This document shows positions 19,828-29,447 of a stretch of 60,766 nucleotides of DNA, piece by piece. Positions within the stretch are counted from its first letter, which is position 1, and every line of letters begins with the position of its first letter. The stretch covers positions 1-60,766 of the forward strand of contig DASZFO010000083.1 of assembly GCA_035939775.1 (NCBI GenBank), written 5' to 3'. Origin of the DNA: Pirellulales bacterium. GTDB taxonomy: Bacteria; Planctomycetota; Planctomycetia; Pirellulales; DATAWG01. The notes beneath the pieces are model-generated. The model worked only from the letters and a program-made list of their open reading frames with translations. It did no database searches and was not told the DNA's origin. Position numbers and translations under genes: made by a program.

Positions 19828-19881
19828 TTAGGCAGTTTGAGTTGCGAAAAATCTTCTCCCATTTTTGGAGCAGAAACGACT

Positions 19882-20214
19882 ATGGCAGTGACGCTGACTG
19901 AACGGGCCGCCAAGGAAGTCAAGAAAATCATGGACGACCAGAAGATGGCCCCTGAATTGATGCTGCGGATCGGAGTTGCCGGTGGCGGTTGCAGCGGTTT
20001 TCAATACGCGCTGGGTTTCGACGACAAGTTCGATGCAAAGGCCGATGCAAAGCGCGAATACCACGGCGTGACCATCATCGTGGATAAGAAGAGCGATCTC
20101 TACCTCGACGGCACGACTGTTGACTTCTATGAAGACATCAGCCGCCGCGGGTTCACGTTCGACAATCCGAACGCCGTGAAGAGTTGCGGTTGCGGCAGCT
20201 CATTCCAGGCGTGA
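19882..20214 (+). CDS. A-type iron-sulfur carrier protein (IscA/ErpA/SufA family)
   Basis: Carries or delivers Fe-S clusters. The 110-residue protein has the three ligand cysteines in the family pattern: Cys37 in GGGCSGFQY and Cys102/Cys104 in SCGCGSSF near the C-terminus. The ATG at 19882 gives [13 protein letters not shown], the standard start; an in-frame upstream ATG at 19777 would add 35 unrelated residues. No isc or suf partner genes are next to it, so IscA, ErpA or SufA cannot be distinguished. A strong intrinsic terminator follows 113 bp after the stop. Confidence 0.93.
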   Translation: MAVTLTERAAKEVKKIMDDQKMAPELMLRIGVAGGGCSGFQYALGFDDKFDAKADAKREYHGVTIIVDKKSDLYLDGTTVDFYEDISRRGFTFDNPNAVKSCGCGSSFQA

Positions 20215-20326
20215 AAGTCGCCAATCTCGGGTGCAAGAAAGGGCGCCTGAGACGGTTCGACCAAGGCCTGAGGCGCATCAGCGGCGATTGCGGTTTTCCA
20301 CCCCGAAAAGCACCGAGTTTCGTTAG

Positions 20327-20353
20327 AGCCCAGGAGTCCTCCTGGGCTTTTTC
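20327..20353 (+). terminator. Rho-independent terminator after the A-type carrier gene
   Basis: The GC-rich stem AGCCCAGGA/TCCTGGGCT (9 bp) with loop GTCC is followed directly by TTTTTC. This is the clearest canonical intrinsic terminator in the window. Confidence 0.85.
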
Positions 20354-20394
20354 GTTGGGATCACAAGCGGCGCAGGACGCAGTTCGCCGGGGCA

Positions 20395-21777
20395 GTGGCT
20401 GTTCACTTGCAAACGTTTGATTTACAATCGCCTTCACGCGGCCGGCGCGGTGGCAATTATTCCAGTATCAGCCGCTCCGTCGAAGAACGGCTTGAACGAT
20501 TGAACGAAGTGCATTCGAGCGAAGCGCAATTGAACGAAGTGCATAAGATCCAGATCGTCGGCATCGGCGACGACGGGCTCGATGGGCTAACCGCTCAGGC
20601 CCGCCGATTGATCGAGCGGGCTGACTTGCTGATCGGCGACGAACCGACGCTAGCGCTGGCTCCCGGCATGGGTCGTGCGCGCCTTGCGCTCGGGAGCAAT
20701 CTGGAAGCGGTTGTCGAGCGAATCTCAGGAGTCAAGGACGGGCAGATCGTGGTGCTGGCCTCGGGCGATCCTCTCTTCTATGGCGTGGCCCGGTATCTGT
20801 GCGATCGGTTAGGCAAAGAACGCTTTGAAGTGCTTCCGCACGTGAGCAGCATGCAGTTGGCCTTCGCCCGAGTGAAGGAGAGTTGGGAAGAAGCGTTTCT
20901 AACCAACTTGGCGAACCATTCCGTCGAGGACGTGATCGAAAAGATTCGCGTGGCCGACAAGGTGGGGATTTTCACGAGCGAATCGTGCCCGCCGTCGGCC
21001 GTCGCTCGGGGCTTGCTCGACTCGCGGATCGACTACTTTTGGGCCTATGTGTGCGAGAACCTCGGCTCGCCGGACGAGCGGGTCACGCAGGGCGAGCTGC
21101 GCGAAATCGCCGGCGATGAATTCTCACCGCTCAACGTCATGATCCTCGTCCGCAAGCCGGCGGCCCCCGACCGCCCGACCGAAGCGATGGGGCTGCGGCT
21201 GTTCGGCAATCCGGACCAGTTGTTCCTCCAATCGCGACCAAAACATGGTTTGCTCACTCCCGCCGAGGTCCGAGCGATTGCACTGGCGCAAATGGATTTG
21301 GGTCCGGCGAGCGTCGTTTGGGATATCGGCGCCGGCAGCGGATCGGTCTCGGTCGAGGCGGCCCAAATCGCGGCGAGTGGCACTATCTATGCCATTGAAA
21401 TGGACGCCGATGATCATCAGTTAATCCGGGCCAACGCCGAGCGGTTCGGCGTGAAGAACCTAGTCGCCGTGCTGGGCCGGGCGCCGGACGCTTGGGCCGA
21501 TTTGCCGGACCCGGATAGCATTTTCGTCGGCGGCAGCGGCCGCGAGATTACCCGGCTCGTCGAATTGGCGTTTGGCCGCCTGCGGGCCGGTGGGCGGTTG
21601 GTCGCGAACGTCGGCAGCATCGAGAACCTTTCCGGCGTCCACGCGGTCTTGAGCAATTATGTCGGCGACGTCGGAGTTTGGATGATCAACGTCGCCCGCG
21701 GCGTTTATCAACTCGAGCGCGTGCGATTCGACGCGCTGAGTCCCACGTTTCTTTTGGCGGTGGTGAAGCCGAAGTAA
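20395..21777 (+). CDS. cbiET: Bifunctional cobalt-precorrin-7 C5-methyltransferase / C15-methyltransferase (decarboxylating), CbiE-CbiT fusion (CobL-like)
   Basis: A corrin-ring methylation enzyme of cobalamin synthesis. The N-terminal half is a tetrapyrrole methylase (IQIVGIGDDGLDGL, VLASGDPLFYGVARYL, LPHVSSMQLAFAR). The C-terminal half is a CbiT class I SAM methyltransferase (AEVRAIALAQMDLGPASVVWDIGAGSGSVSVEAA, given only to mark the DIGAGSGS SAM motif, then FVGGSGREI). The start is unclear: GTG at 20395 encodes ~45 low-complexity residues before the domain, while TTG at 20530 or GTG at 20539 would begin right at it. No other cobalamin gene is seen in this window, so it may act with distant genes. 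Confidence 0.9.
   Translation: MAVHLQTFDLQSPSRGRRGGNYSSISRSVEERLERLNEVHSSEAQLNEVHKIQIVGIGDDGLDGLTAQARRLIERADLLIGDEPTLALAPGMGRARLALGSNLEAVVERISGVKDGQIVVLASGDPLFYGVARYLCDRLGKERFEVLPHVSSMQLAFARVKESWEEAFLTNLANHSVEDVIEKIRVADKVGIFTSESCPPSAVARGLLDSRIDYFWAYVCENLGSPDERVTQGELREIAGDEFSPLNVMILVRKPAAPDRPTEAMGLRLFGNPDQLFLQSRPKHGLLTPAEVRAIALAQMDLGPASVVWDIGAGSGSVSVEAAQIAASGTIYAIEMDADDHQLIRANAERFGVKNLVAVLGRAPDAWADLPDPDSIFVGGSGREITRLVELAFGRLRAGGRLVANVGSIENLSGVHAVLSNYVGDVGVWMINVARGVYQLERVRFDALSPTFLLAVVKPK
20499..20544. repeat. 16-bp direct repeat at the cbiET start region
   Basis: ATTGAACGAAGTGCAT occurs at 20499-20514 and again at 20529-20544, exactly 30 bp apart, so it preserves the frame and duplicates a possible TTG/GTG start. 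Confidence 0.8.
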
Positions 21778-21783
21778 GTATTT

Positions 21784-21818
21784 CGACGCCGGCAGCGTAG
21801 GCGACGCTGCCGGCGTCG
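21784..21818. repeat. Perfect 15-bp-stem hairpin after cbiET
   Basis: CGACGCCGGCAGCGT pairs perfectly with its complement around the 5-nt loop AGGCG. It lies 6 bp after the cbiET stop and 48 bp before bshB1. No T-tract follows, so it is either a factor-assisted terminator/RNA-stability hairpin or a repeat element. Confidence 0.7.
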
Positions 21819-21865
21819 CGTTGCCCAATTCTGTGATCCGACACGAGCAGAATCAAGATTAACGC

Positions 21866-22633
21866 ATGTCGGAAGATGTCGCACAACTCGATGTGATTGC
21901 AGTCGGAGCGCATCCTGACGATGTCGAGATCGCTTGTGGCGGCACGCTGGCGCGGCTCGTGCGCCAAGGTTATCGCGTGGGCATCGTCGATCTTACCGAC
22001 GGTGAGCCGACTCCGGCTTCGCCGGGCCCTGAGGTGCGGCTGGCTGAGGCAAAACAAGCGGCCGAGACGCTCGGAATTCATGCCAGGATCCAGCTCGACC
22101 TGCCCAATCGCCGGTTGTTCGATTGCTTCGAGGCGCGGGTGGCTCTGGGCAAGGTTTTTCGCCGCTATCGGCCGCGGCTGGTGCTTGGATTCGGTGAGAA
22201 AACGCCGCTCGCCTCGCCCGACCATTTTCAGGCGATGCAGATTACTGATGCGGGCGTGTTTTACTCGCGGCTAACGAAGTGGGACCAATACTTCGACGGG
22301 TTGCCGGTGCACACGATCTCCGGATACCTCTACTACACTTTGGCTTTTAGTACGCTAAGCCAACTGCCGGGCTACGGGCATCTGGTGGTCGATATTGGCG
22401 AGACATTGGACGAAAAGCTGGCCGCGATTCGCTGCTACCAGACGCAGTTCCCCCCCGCGAAGGCCCATGTGATTGAGCGGGTCAAAGCCGTGGCGCTCGC
22501 GCAAGGAATGGCGGCCGGCTATACGGCCGGTGAAACATTTGCCAGCCCGCGGGCGCTTGGTACCAAGAACCTGATGCACTTTCTGTTTGGCGAAGCCCCA
22601 GGCGACGAGCCGCGGAAAGAAGACGTTCGCTAA
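21866..22633 (+). CDS. bshB1: PIG-L/LmbE-family deacetylase, BshB1-like (bacillithiol biosynthesis)
   Basis: A zinc-dependent N-acetylglucosamine deacetylase fold. The metal-binding motif AHPDDVE is at residues 15-21. The sequence also has [36 protein letters not shown], the ASPDHFQA motif, and a C-terminal [13 protein letters not shown] that matches BshB1 rather than generic LmbE proteins. In BshB1 the reaction removes acetyl from GlcNAc-malate. No bshA or bshC gene is present in this window, so the pathway role is family inference. The stop is 3 bp before tdh, so the two are probably cotranscribed. Confidence 0.85.
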   Translation: MSEDVAQLDVIAVGAHPDDVEIACGGTLARLVRQGYRVGIVDLTDGEPTPASPGPEVRLAEAKQAAETLGIHARIQLDLPNRRLFDCFEARVALGKVFRRYRPRLVLGFGEKTPLASPDHFQAMQITDAGVFYSRLTKWDQYFDGLPVHTISGYLYYTLAFSTLSQLPGYGHLVVDIGETLDEKLAAIRCYQTQFPPAKAHVIERVKAVALAQGMAAGYTAGETFASPRALGTKNLMHFLFGEAPGDEPRKEDVR

Positions 22634-22636
22634 CCA

Positions 22637-23668
22637 ATGAAAGCACTTGTCAAGAAACGGTCCGAGCCGGGACTGTGGCTCGACGACATTCCGGTTCCGT
22701 CGATCGGCATCAATGACGTGCTGATCGAGGTGCTGCGGACGGGCATCTGTGGCACCGACGTGCATATCTACAAGTGGGACGCCTGGGCGCAGAAAACGAT
22801 CCCCGTGCCGATGGCGGTCGGGCATGAATTTGTCGGTCGGATCGTCGAGGTCGGCGCGAATGTGAAGGATTTTCACGTCGGCGAGATCGTCAGCGGCGAG
22901 GGGCACGTCGTCTGCGGCCGCTGCCGAAATTGCCTGGCCGGTCGCCGCCATCTTTGCAAAGACACCAAGGGGATCGGCGTCAATCGGCCGGGGGCGTTCG
23001 CCGAGTATCTCGCGCTGCCGATGACCAACGTTTGGGTCCACGATCCGGCGATCTCGCGCGACGTGCAGGCGCTGTTCGATCCGTTCGGGAATGCCGTGCA
23101 TACGGCGCTGTCGTTCGATCTATTGGGCGAGGATGTGCTGATCACGGGCGCCGGACCGATCGGCATCATGGCCGCCGCTGTGGCGCGTCACGCGGCGGCG
23201 CGGTATGTCGTCGTCACCGATGTGAACCCGTATCGCTTGGAGCTGGCCCGGCGGATGGGAGCGACGCTGGCGGTCGATGTCCGCGAGCAGCGGATCGCCG
23301 ACGCCCAGCGGCAGCTCGGAATGAGAGAGGGCTTCGACGTCGGGCTGGAAATGTCGGGCAATTCGGCCGCGTTTCGCGACATGCTCGCCAACATGTGCCA
23401 CGGCGGCAAGATCGCCATGCTCGGCATCCCCGAGCGAGAGATGGCCATCGATTGGAACACGGTCGTGTTCAACATGCTCACGATCAAGGGCATCTACGGC
23501 CGCGAGATGTACGAAACCTGGTACAAAATGACTGTCATGCTCCAATCGGGACTCGACATCAGCCCCGTAATTACCCACCGCTTCCCGTATCAAGAATTCG
23601 AGAAGGGATTCGAAGCGATGATCTCGGGGCAATCGGGAAAGGTGATCCTGACGTGGAAAGAGGGATAG
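22637..23668 (+). CDS. tdh: L-threonine 3-dehydrogenase
   Basis: Zinc-dependent NAD+ medium-chain dehydrogenase that oxidises threonine to 2-amino-3-ketobutyrate. It shows the catalytic zinc site from Cys38 ([14 protein letters not shown]), GHEFVG, the four-cysteine structural zinc loop ([19 protein letters not shown], positions ~93-111), and the NAD motif [12 protein letters not shown]. The C-terminal [16 protein letters not shown] is typical of Tdh. At 343 residues it is the normal length. Its usual operon partner kbl lies 1.86 kb downstream, displaced by a REP/RAYT/GIY-YIG unit that begins 2 bp after the tdh stop. Confidence 0.95.
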   Translation: MKALVKKRSEPGLWLDDIPVPSIGINDVLIEVLRTGICGTDVHIYKWDAWAQKTIPVPMAVGHEFVGRIVEVGANVKDFHVGEIVSGEGHVVCGRCRNCLAGRRHLCKDTKGIGVNRPGAFAEYLALPMTNVWVHDPAISRDVQALFDPFGNAVHTALSFDLLGEDVLITGAGPIGIMAAAVARHAAARYVVVTDVNPYRLELARRMGATLAVDVREQRIADAQRQLGMREGFDVGLEMSGNSAAFRDMLANMCHGGKIAMLGIPEREMAIDWNTVVFNMLTIKGIYGREMYETWYKMTVMLQSGLDISPVITHRFPYQEFEKGFEAMISGQSGKVILTWKEG

Positions 23669-23669
23669 A

Positions 23670-23743
23670 CCGTGCGGCACTGGCCGCAATGGGTGGCACT
23701 GGCCAGCGAAGCGAAGCGCAGTCGGCCAGTGCGCGCCGCACGG
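23670..23743 (+). repeat. REP hairpin, left copy
   Basis: The core arms GCACTGGCC (23696-23704) and GGCCAGTGC (23724-23732) flank a GCGAAGC-rich loop. Outer arms CCGTGCGGC (23670-23678) and GCCGCACGG (23735-23743) also pair, and an additional GCACTGGCC is at 23677-23685. Confidence 0.85.
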
Positions 23744-23803
23744 TGGTCTAAGCGCCACCTTGAATCGTTGCAACGGCCCACCAATTCCATCAAACTCGAC
23801 ATC

Positions 23804-24397
23804 ATGCCCAGCATTCAACAGAAGTACAAAACGATCCGTCATTATCAGAATCCGGGCGATTGCCACGAACTTACGTTCTCCTGCTTCCACCGAATTGCGC
23901 TATTGACCAACGATCCGTGGCGAGAGCTGCTGGCCGACAGCATTGACAAATCGCTCGACGATCACGCGCTGCGCCTGTCTGCATTTGTCTTTACGCCGGA
24001 ACACGTCCACTTGCTGGTGTGGCCGATCGATCCGACGGAGGCGACGATCGGTCAGTTTCTCAAGACGGCCAAGCTGTCTTGTTCAACCAAGATCAAGCAC
24101 CGCTTAATCCTCGCCCGAAGCCCGCTCGTCAAACGGCTAACCATCATCGAACGCCCCGGCAAGCCCGTGTTCCGTTTTTGGCAGGAGGGGCCGGGATACG
24201 ACCGCAACCTGAACAAGCCCGAGACGGTTCAGGCCTCGATCAATTACATCCACGAGAACCCCGTGAAGCGCAAGCTCTGCCGTCGCGCCGTCGATTGGCG
24301 CTGGTCGAGCGCACGGCATTATTTTCCGACCCCAGGATTGCCGCCTGTCGCCAGCCCACGCCTGACGCCGTTACCAGCGGAGTTCTTGATGACGTAA
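23804..24397 (+). CDS. REP-associated tyrosine transposase (RAYT, Y1/IS200-like family)
   Basis: A single-strand DNA transposase-like protein of the HUH superfamily that acts on REP hairpins. The metal-binding HUH motif is His67-Val-His69 in FTPEHVHLLVWP. The catalytic tyrosine is in ASINYIHENPVKRKL, and the family C-terminus DWRWSSARHYF follows. At 197 residues it is typical for RAYTs. The frame is open to 23672, but that extension would translate the REP hairpin itself, so the ATG at 23804 is preferred. It is flanked by REP copies, as expected for this family. Confidence 0.93.
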   Translation: MPSIQQKYKTIRHYQNPGDCHELTFSCFHRIALLTNDPWRELLADSIDKSLDDHALRLSAFVFTPEHVHLLVWPIDPTEATIGQFLKTAKLSCSTKIKHRLILARSPLVKRLTIIERPGKPVFRFWQEGPGYDRNLNKPETVQASINYIHENPVKRKLCRRAVDWRWSSARHYFPTPGLPPVASPRLTPLPAEFLMT

Positions 24398-24427
24398 AGA
24401 AGCCGGCGACAAGTGGCGCGCGGCAAC

Positions 24428-24453
24428 GGCCGACTTCCTGGCCAGTGTCACCC
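24428..24453 (-). repeat. Deleted REP copy downstream of the RAYT gene
   Basis: GGCCGACTTC-CTGGCCAGTG-TCACCC matches the right-hand REP at 25466-25504 with the middle of its loop (GCTGCGCTTCG) missing and one base changed. Confidence 0.65.
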
Positions 24454-24494
24454 GGAATATGGCCGGACTGGGGGTGTGGACAATGGAGATTCCG

Positions 24495-25406
24495 ATGTCG
24501 TTGATGTTCAATTCGATTCTGCGGGACGCCGACATAGGTCTTGAGCACGTTCGCCTCATACGTCACAAGGACAATCGTGCCGCCCGGGGTCACACGCCGT
24601 ACGATTTGTGGCGCGATAATCGCCCACAATTCGAGCTCTATCAATCAACAAAAAACATCAAGAACCGCGCAAAACTCAACTCGAAATAGTGGGCCGTGTT
24701 CTTGGGGACGCCCACCGATGAAGCGCTGTTTGTCGGGCTCTACAGCGTGATGTATCGCGGGCTCTTGGAAGAAGATCAGTTAATGCCCCACATGCCAGCA
24801 CAAATGTACAAAGCGGCTAGTTGGGATCGCTACGATCTAACCCTGCGGCAGTCACTCTCCGATCTTATCGGCAGACTCGTGGTCGACTGGGGAGCGCGAC
24901 AGTGGGTTCAATACCCTCACAAGAACAACAAGCCAGTCGTCGAATTGCGTGCGGAATTCAAGGAGCCCGATTTTCCAGGCTTCTTGAACTTCATAAAACC
25001 GCTATCCGAGATCGACAGCCTTCCAAGCAATTGGATAACTGCGCTCAAATCCTGCAGGGGTATCTATTGCCTTTCATGCCCCAGAACAAAGGAGCAATAC
25101 GTGGGATCCGCAACTGGCGAGGAAGGCTTTTGGCAACGTTGGCAGGATTACGTCCGGACCCGCCACGGCGGCAATGTTACGCTCAAGAGCCGAGATCCAA
25201 GTGATTATCAAGTGTCGATTCTCGAAGTGGCGGGGAGCGCTTTGACAGATGATGAAATCTCAAAGTTGGAACAGCGGTGGATGAAAAAAATTGCAGAGCA
25301 AGGAGATGGGCTTAAATCGCTAACCGACGCTGCCGTAGGGCTGGCACGGGCCAGCGACGTCGCGCAATTGGGACCCCGGCCATTGCAGGACTCTCGGGCC
25401 GAATGA
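24495..25406 (+). pseudogene. GIY-YIG nuclease-family gene interrupted by an in-frame TAG
   Basis: Two open stretches in the same frame, 24495-24689 and 24690-25406, read as one ~303-codon protein apart from TAG at 24687. The first part (LMFNSILRDADIGLEHVRLIRH ... TPYDLWRDNRPQFELYQS, described by fragments) and the second (VFLGTPTDEALFVGLY) are consecutive pieces of one family. By recall of that family the stop replaces the Tyr of a conserved Tyr-Trp-Ala pair; Trp-Ala directly follows the TAG. The C-terminal part has the GIY-YIG signature: GIYCLSCPRT ... EQYVGSATG, then FWQRWQDY and YQVSILEVAG. The stop probably inactivates it. Restart at GTG 24696 could still yield a 236-residue protein with the nuclease domain. 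Confidence 0.75.
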
Positions 25407-25454
25407 TGCGCCAAGAGAGAAGACAACCGTTCGCTCGTGACGCGACGACCAACG

Positions 25455-25504
25455 GCGCGCCGCACTGGCCGACTTCGCTGCGCTTCGCTGGCCAGTGCCA
25501 CCCA
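25455..25504 (-). repeat. REP hairpin, right copy (inverted)
   Basis: The core arms GCACTGGCC (25462-25470) and GGCCAGTGC (25490-25498) flank GACTTCGCTGCGCTTCGCT. The reverse complement matches the left REP over about 43 bp with few differences. Confidence 0.85.
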
Positions 25505-25530
25505 TCCGTGTCACAGGGACGTCATCAACT

Positions 25531-26718
25531 ATGTACGCAGCCTTCAAACAGCACCTGAAAGATCAGCTCGCCGCGATCCATTCCGCCGGGCTCTTCAAGC
25601 CGGAGCGAGCTCTTACAACGGCGCAGCAAGCGCACGTCGGCGTGCCAGGGCGCTCCGATGTGCTCAACATGTGCGCGAACAATTACCTCGGCTTGGCGAA
25701 TCATCCCGAGGTGGTCGCCGCCGCTCGCGAAGCATTGGATCGGTGGGGCAACGGCCTCGCCTCGGTCCGATTCATCTGTGGCACGCAACGACCGCATCGA
25801 GAACTTGAGCGAAAAATCGCCGACTTCGTCGGTTGCGAGGACGCAATCCTCTATTCCTCCTGCTTCGACGCGAACGGCGGGTTGTTTGAGACACTTCTCG
25901 GCGCCGACGACGCCGTGATCTCCGACGAGCTGAACCACGCCTCGATCATCGACGGCGTCCGGCTTTGCAAGGCCCAACGGTTTCGTTATCGCAACAACGA
26001 CATGGCTGATCTCGAAGCCAAGTTGATCGAAGCCAAAGGCGCGCGATTCCGCTTGATCGCCACCGACGGCGTCTTCTCAATGGATGGAGTGATCGCAAAT
26101 CTGCCGGGAATCTGCGATCTGGCCGAGCGATATGACGCGCTCGTAATGGTCGATGATTCCCATGCGACCGGCGTGCTGGGGAAGCATGGCCGGGGAACGC
26201 ACGAGCAACACGGCGTCATGGGACGGATCGACATCCTCACCGGCACGCTCGGCAAAGCGCTCGGCGGCGCGACGGGAGGCTACACAGCCGCTCGGGCCGA
26301 GATCGTCGAATTCCTTCGCCAGCGCTCGCGCCCGTATCTCTTCTCCAACTCGGTCGCCCCGCCGGTCGTCGGATCGGCTCTGAAAGCGATCGACTTGCTC
26401 ACGGCCTCGACGGAGCTGCGCGACCGGCTAGGGGAAAACACCCGCTACTTCCGTGGGCAGATGACGGAGCACGGGTTCAACATCGTGCCGGGGGAGCATC
26501 CAATCGTGCCGATCATGCTCGGCGACGCCGCGCTCGCAAGCCGGATGGCCGAGCGGATGCTGGAGCGAGGAGTCTACGTCGTCGGCTTCTCCTATCCCGT
26601 CGTGCCGCAAGGCAAAGCCCGCATCCGCGTGCAAGTTTCCGCAGCCCATTCGCGTGACGATCTCGATTTTGCTGTCGAAGCGTTCAGGGCCGTCCGCGAC
26701 GAAATGAAGTTGCGCTAA
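25531..26718 (+). CDS. kbl: Glycine C-acetyltransferase (2-amino-3-ketobutyrate CoA ligase)
   Basis: PLP enzyme (alpha-oxoamine synthase family) that cleaves 2-amino-3-ketobutyrate with CoA to glycine and acetyl-CoA, completing the Tdh pathway. Motifs are [35 protein letters not shown] (marking the substrate region), [16 protein letters not shown] and the PLP-lysine block [16 protein letters not shown]. The ATG at 25531 ([13 protein letters not shown]) gives 395 residues and the usual Kbl start; an upstream in-frame start at 25495 lies in the REP flank. The stop overlaps the mgtA stop by 4 nt from the opposite strand. Confidence 0.96.
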   Translation: MYAAFKQHLKDQLAAIHSAGLFKPERALTTAQQAHVGVPGRSDVLNMCANNYLGLANHPEVVAAAREALDRWGNGLASVRFICGTQRPHRELERKIADFVGCEDAILYSSCFDANGGLFETLLGADDAVISDELNHASIIDGVRLCKAQRFRYRNNDMADLEAKLIEAKGARFRLIATDGVFSMDGVIANLPGICDLAERYDALVMVDDSHATGVLGKHGRGTHEQHGVMGRIDILTGTLGKALGGATGGYTAARAEIVEFLRQRSRPYLFSNSVAPPVVGSALKAIDLLTASTELRDRLGENTRYFRGQMTEHGFNIVPGEHPIVPIMLGDAALASRMAERMLERGVYVVGFSYPVVPQGKARIRVQVSAAHSRDDLDFAVEAFRAVRDEMKLR

Positions 26719-29405
26719 ATCCACCGCCTGCGGACCAGCCAGGTCTTCACGATCTGCGTGAGCACGATATAGCAAAACAGGATCGCGATCACGATCGGCC
26801 AATAGAGTCCGGGCACCGGCACGAAGCCGAGGAATTCGGCGATCGGGGAGAACGGCAGCCAGACGCCGATGCCCATGATCACCGCCGTGGTGACGATCAC
26901 CGGCCAGCTTGCTCGGCTTTGGATGAAGGGAATCTTGTTGGTGCGAATGACGTGGATAATCAGCGTCTGGGTCAGCAACGATTCGATGAACCAACCGGTT
27001 TGAAAGAGCTTTGTTCCATGGGCGGTCGCGTCGGTATGGGGCAGCCAAGCCTTGAAAACATACATCATGACGAAGAACGTCACGTAATCGAAGATCGAGC
27101 TGCACGGCCCAATCAACAGAATGAATCGAGTAATATCTTTCATCGACCATGGGTGCGGCTTAGCCACAAGCTCGGGATCGACGTCGTCGGTCGGGATCGG
27201 AACCTGTGAAAAGTCGTAGAGCAGATTGTTAGTGAGAATCTGGATCGGGGCCATCGGCTCGAACGGCAGAAATGCGCTGGCCCCGAGCACACTGAACATA
27301 TTGCCGAACGACGAACTGGCCCCCATCCGAATGTATTTAAGGATATTGGCGAACACGTTGCGCCCTTCGAGAATCCCCTCTTCGAGCACGAGCAGGCTTT
27401 TTTCGAGCAGAATCACGTCGGCCGATTCCTTGGCGATATCGACGGCCGTATCGACGGAGATTCCCACGTCCGCGGCCCGCAGCGCCGGCGCGTCGTTGAT
27501 TCCGTCTCCCATGAAGCCGACGACGTGCCCCTTGCTCTGCAACGCCTTGATGATCCGCTGTTTGTGGGCGGGCGAAAGCCGAGCGAAGAGAGTCGTCTTG
27601 CCTGCCGCTTCGGCCAATTCCGTGTCGTTCATTTTTTCGACTTGGACCCCGAGGAGCGTCGATTCGGTGGGAATGCCCACTTCGGAGCAGATTTTCCGGC
27701 TCACCAGGTCGTTGTCCCCCGTGAGCACCTTCACATCGACGCCATGCTGCCGCAGGGCCACGATGGCGGGCGACGCCGTCTCCTTGGGCGGATCGAGAAA
27801 CGCGATGTAGCCGCGGAGCACGAGATTGGATTCGTCGTCCTTGGAAAAGACGGTCTTGCTGCGATCAAAGTCGCGGTAGGCGATCCCCAGCACGCGGAAT
27901 CCGTCGCTCGAGAGCCGTTCATATTCCTCGCGCAAGTCCTCGATCAGAATCTGTTCGATCGGATAAAGCTTTCCTTCCAGCTCGAATGTCATGCAGCGTT
28001 TGAACAACTCCTCCGGCGCCCCCTTGCAAACCAAGCGGTGCTTTGCTTCCGGCGTTTCGACGACGACCGACATCAACCGCCGCTGAAAATCGAACGGGAT
28101 TTCGTCGATCTTCTTGTAATCTTGCAAAGCAGAAATGCCCTGGACTTTTTCGTGCTGGAGCACCGCCCGGTCGAGCACGTTTTTTAGTCCGGTCTGAAAA
28201 TGACTGTTGAGATACGCCAAGATGAGCACGTTGTCGTCTTCCTCTCGCACCACGTCGCAATGGTGCTGAAGAATAACGCGGTCGAGCGTGAGCGTTCCCG
28301 TTTTATCGGTGCAGAGCACGTCCATCGCCCCGAAGTTCTGGATCGAATTCAACCGCTTGACGATCACCTTTTTCCGCGACATGGCCAGCGCCCCTTTGGA
28401 GAGGCAAACGGTCACGATCATCGGCAACATTTCGGGCGTCATCCCGACCGCGACGGCCACGGAAAATAAGAAGGCCTCCTTGAGCGTCGTGAGATTCTCA
28501 CCCCGAAACAGTCCCGCGCTCCAATCGAGCTTTGTGGCGGCGTTGATGATGAATACCGTGGGAGCCATAACCAAGATGAATTTGATCATCAGCCAAGTGA
28601 ACTTGCTGACCCCTTTATCGAAGCTGGTTTGCACGTCTTGAGAGACGATCGCCTTGGCCATCCCGCCCAAATATGTGTTCGAGCCGGTTGCGCTCACTAC
28701 CGCCAGCGCCGTGCCGCTCTCGACGCTCGTACCGAGAAAGCACGTGTTTTTCAGTTCTAAGGCGGGGCAACTGTCGACCGGCTCGGCAGCGTCGAATTTC
28801 TCGACCGGGAACGATTCGCCCGTAAGGCTGGCCTGGATCAAGAACAAATCCTTACACGATAGCAGCCGCAAATCGGCCGGGATCATGTCGCCGGCTGCCA
28901 GCTTGACCACGTCTCCGGGAGCCACTTGCGCCAGCGGGACTTCCCGCGCTGCGCCGCCACGGACCACGGTCGCCGTGACGCTGATCATCGCCTTGAGCGC
29001 CGCTGCGGCGCTGTCGGCCTTAGACTCCTGCCAGAACCGCAATCCGACTCCCAAGACAATCATGACGAGCATGACGACGGCCGAACCGAGATCGTCCGTG
29101 AGCACCGAAATGATCGCCAACGCAGCTAGGAGGATCACCAGCGGATTGAGGATCGCCCGGATTAAGAGCTTGAGGCGACTATGATGTTCCGCCTCGGTGA
29201 CGACGTTGTAGCCGTATTGTTCGAGCCGCCGTTCGGCCTCTTCCTCACTGAGACCGTCCGGCGAACTGACGAGCTTTTGCAAGACCTCGGGGGTCGCCGT
29301 CGCTGCCAACTCCGTTAGCAGCGGAGAGACTTTGATCGCCGGCGCCTGCCGACGTAATGAAGGGATTAGTCGCTTTGGCAGTACAGAGGTGGGACGGATC
29401 GGCAT
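26715..29405 (-). CDS. mgtA: Magnesium-translocating P-type ATPase (MgtA/MgtB, P3B)
   Basis: Imports Mg2+ across the inner membrane with ATP hydrolysis. The 896-residue protein has the actuator TGES motif ([12 protein letters not shown]), the phosphorylated Asp367 in CTDKTGTL, the KGAPEE nucleotide-domain motif, the hinge [27 protein letters not shown], and the C-terminal membrane block ending in [15 protein letters not shown] typical of MgtA. The ATG at 29405 is chosen: in-frame sequence upstream to 29540 encodes a low-complexity stretch running through a heptanucleotide array. No Mg2+ riboswitch-like leader could be recognised. It is convergent with kbl. Confidence 0.95.
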   Translation of the reverse strand: MPIRPTSVLPKRLIPSLRRQAPAIKVSPLLTELAATATPEVLQKLVSSPDGLSEEEAERRLEQYGYNVVTEAEHHSRLKLLIRAILNPLVILLAALAIISVLTDDLGSAVVMLVMIVLGVGLRFWQESKADSAAAALKAMISVTATVVRGGAAREVPLAQVAPGDVVKLAAGDMIPADLRLLSCKDLFLIQASLTGESFPVEKFDAAEPVDSCPALELKNTCFLGTSVESGTALAVVSATGSNTYLGGMAKAIVSQDVQTSFDKGVSKFTWLMIKFILVMAPTVFIINAATKLDWSAGLFRGENLTTLKEAFLFSVAVAVGMTPEMLPMIVTVCLSKGALAMSRKKVIVKRLNSIQNFGAMDVLCTDKTGTLTLDRVILQHHCDVVREEDDNVLILAYLNSHFQTGLKNVLDRAVLQHEKVQGISALQDYKKIDEIPFDFQRRLMSVVVETPEAKHRLVCKGAPEELFKRCMTFELEGKLYPIEQILIEDLREEYERLSSDGFRVLGIAYRDFDRSKTVFSKDDESNLVLRGYIAFLDPPKETASPAIVALRQHGVDVKVLTGDNDLVSRKICSEVGIPTESTLLGVQVEKMNDTELAEAAGKTTLFARLSPAHKQRIIKALQSKGHVVGFMGDGINDAPALRAADVGISVDTAVDIAKESADVILLEKSLLVLEEGILEGRNVFANILKYIRMGASSSFGNMFSVLGASAFLPFEPMAPIQILTNNLLYDFSQVPIPTDDVDPELVAKPHPWSMKDITRFILLIGPCSSIFDYVTFFVMMYVFKAWLPHTDATAHGTKLFQTGWFIESLLTQTLIIHVIRTNKIPFIQSRASWPVIVTTAVIMGIGVWLPFSPIAEFLGFVPVPGLYWPIVIAILFCYIVLTQIVKTWLVRRRWI

Positions 29406-29419
29406 GACGCGACCGGCAC

Positions 29420-29447
29420 GTGACAAGTGGCAAGTTACGAGTTGACC
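29420..29447 (+). repeat. Four heptanucleotide units (GTGGCAA-like) upstream of mgtA
   Basis: GTGACAA, GTGGCAA, GTTACGA and GTTGACC follow without gaps. The array ends 15 nt from the mgtA start codon, in its leader. Confidence 0.6.

Larger units (their letters stand above)
23670..25504 (+). mobile_element. REP-bounded RAYT/GIY-YIG unit inserted between tdh and kbl
   Basis: Two related REP hairpins face each other at 23670-23743 and 25455-25504. A deleted third copy lies at 24428-24453. Between them are a Y1 RAYT transposase and a disrupted GIY-YIG nuclease gene. The unit starts 2 bp after tdh and ends 26 bp before kbl, genes that are normally adjacent. That the whole interval moved as one is inference; only the palindromes and genes are seen. 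Confidence 0.6.

Noticed and set aside
24687-24689. TAG read as a recoded amino acid (pyrrolysine-type readthrough)
   Set aside because: No recoding signal or pyl gene is visible in the window. A simple nonsense change in a gene within a mobile unit is more likely.
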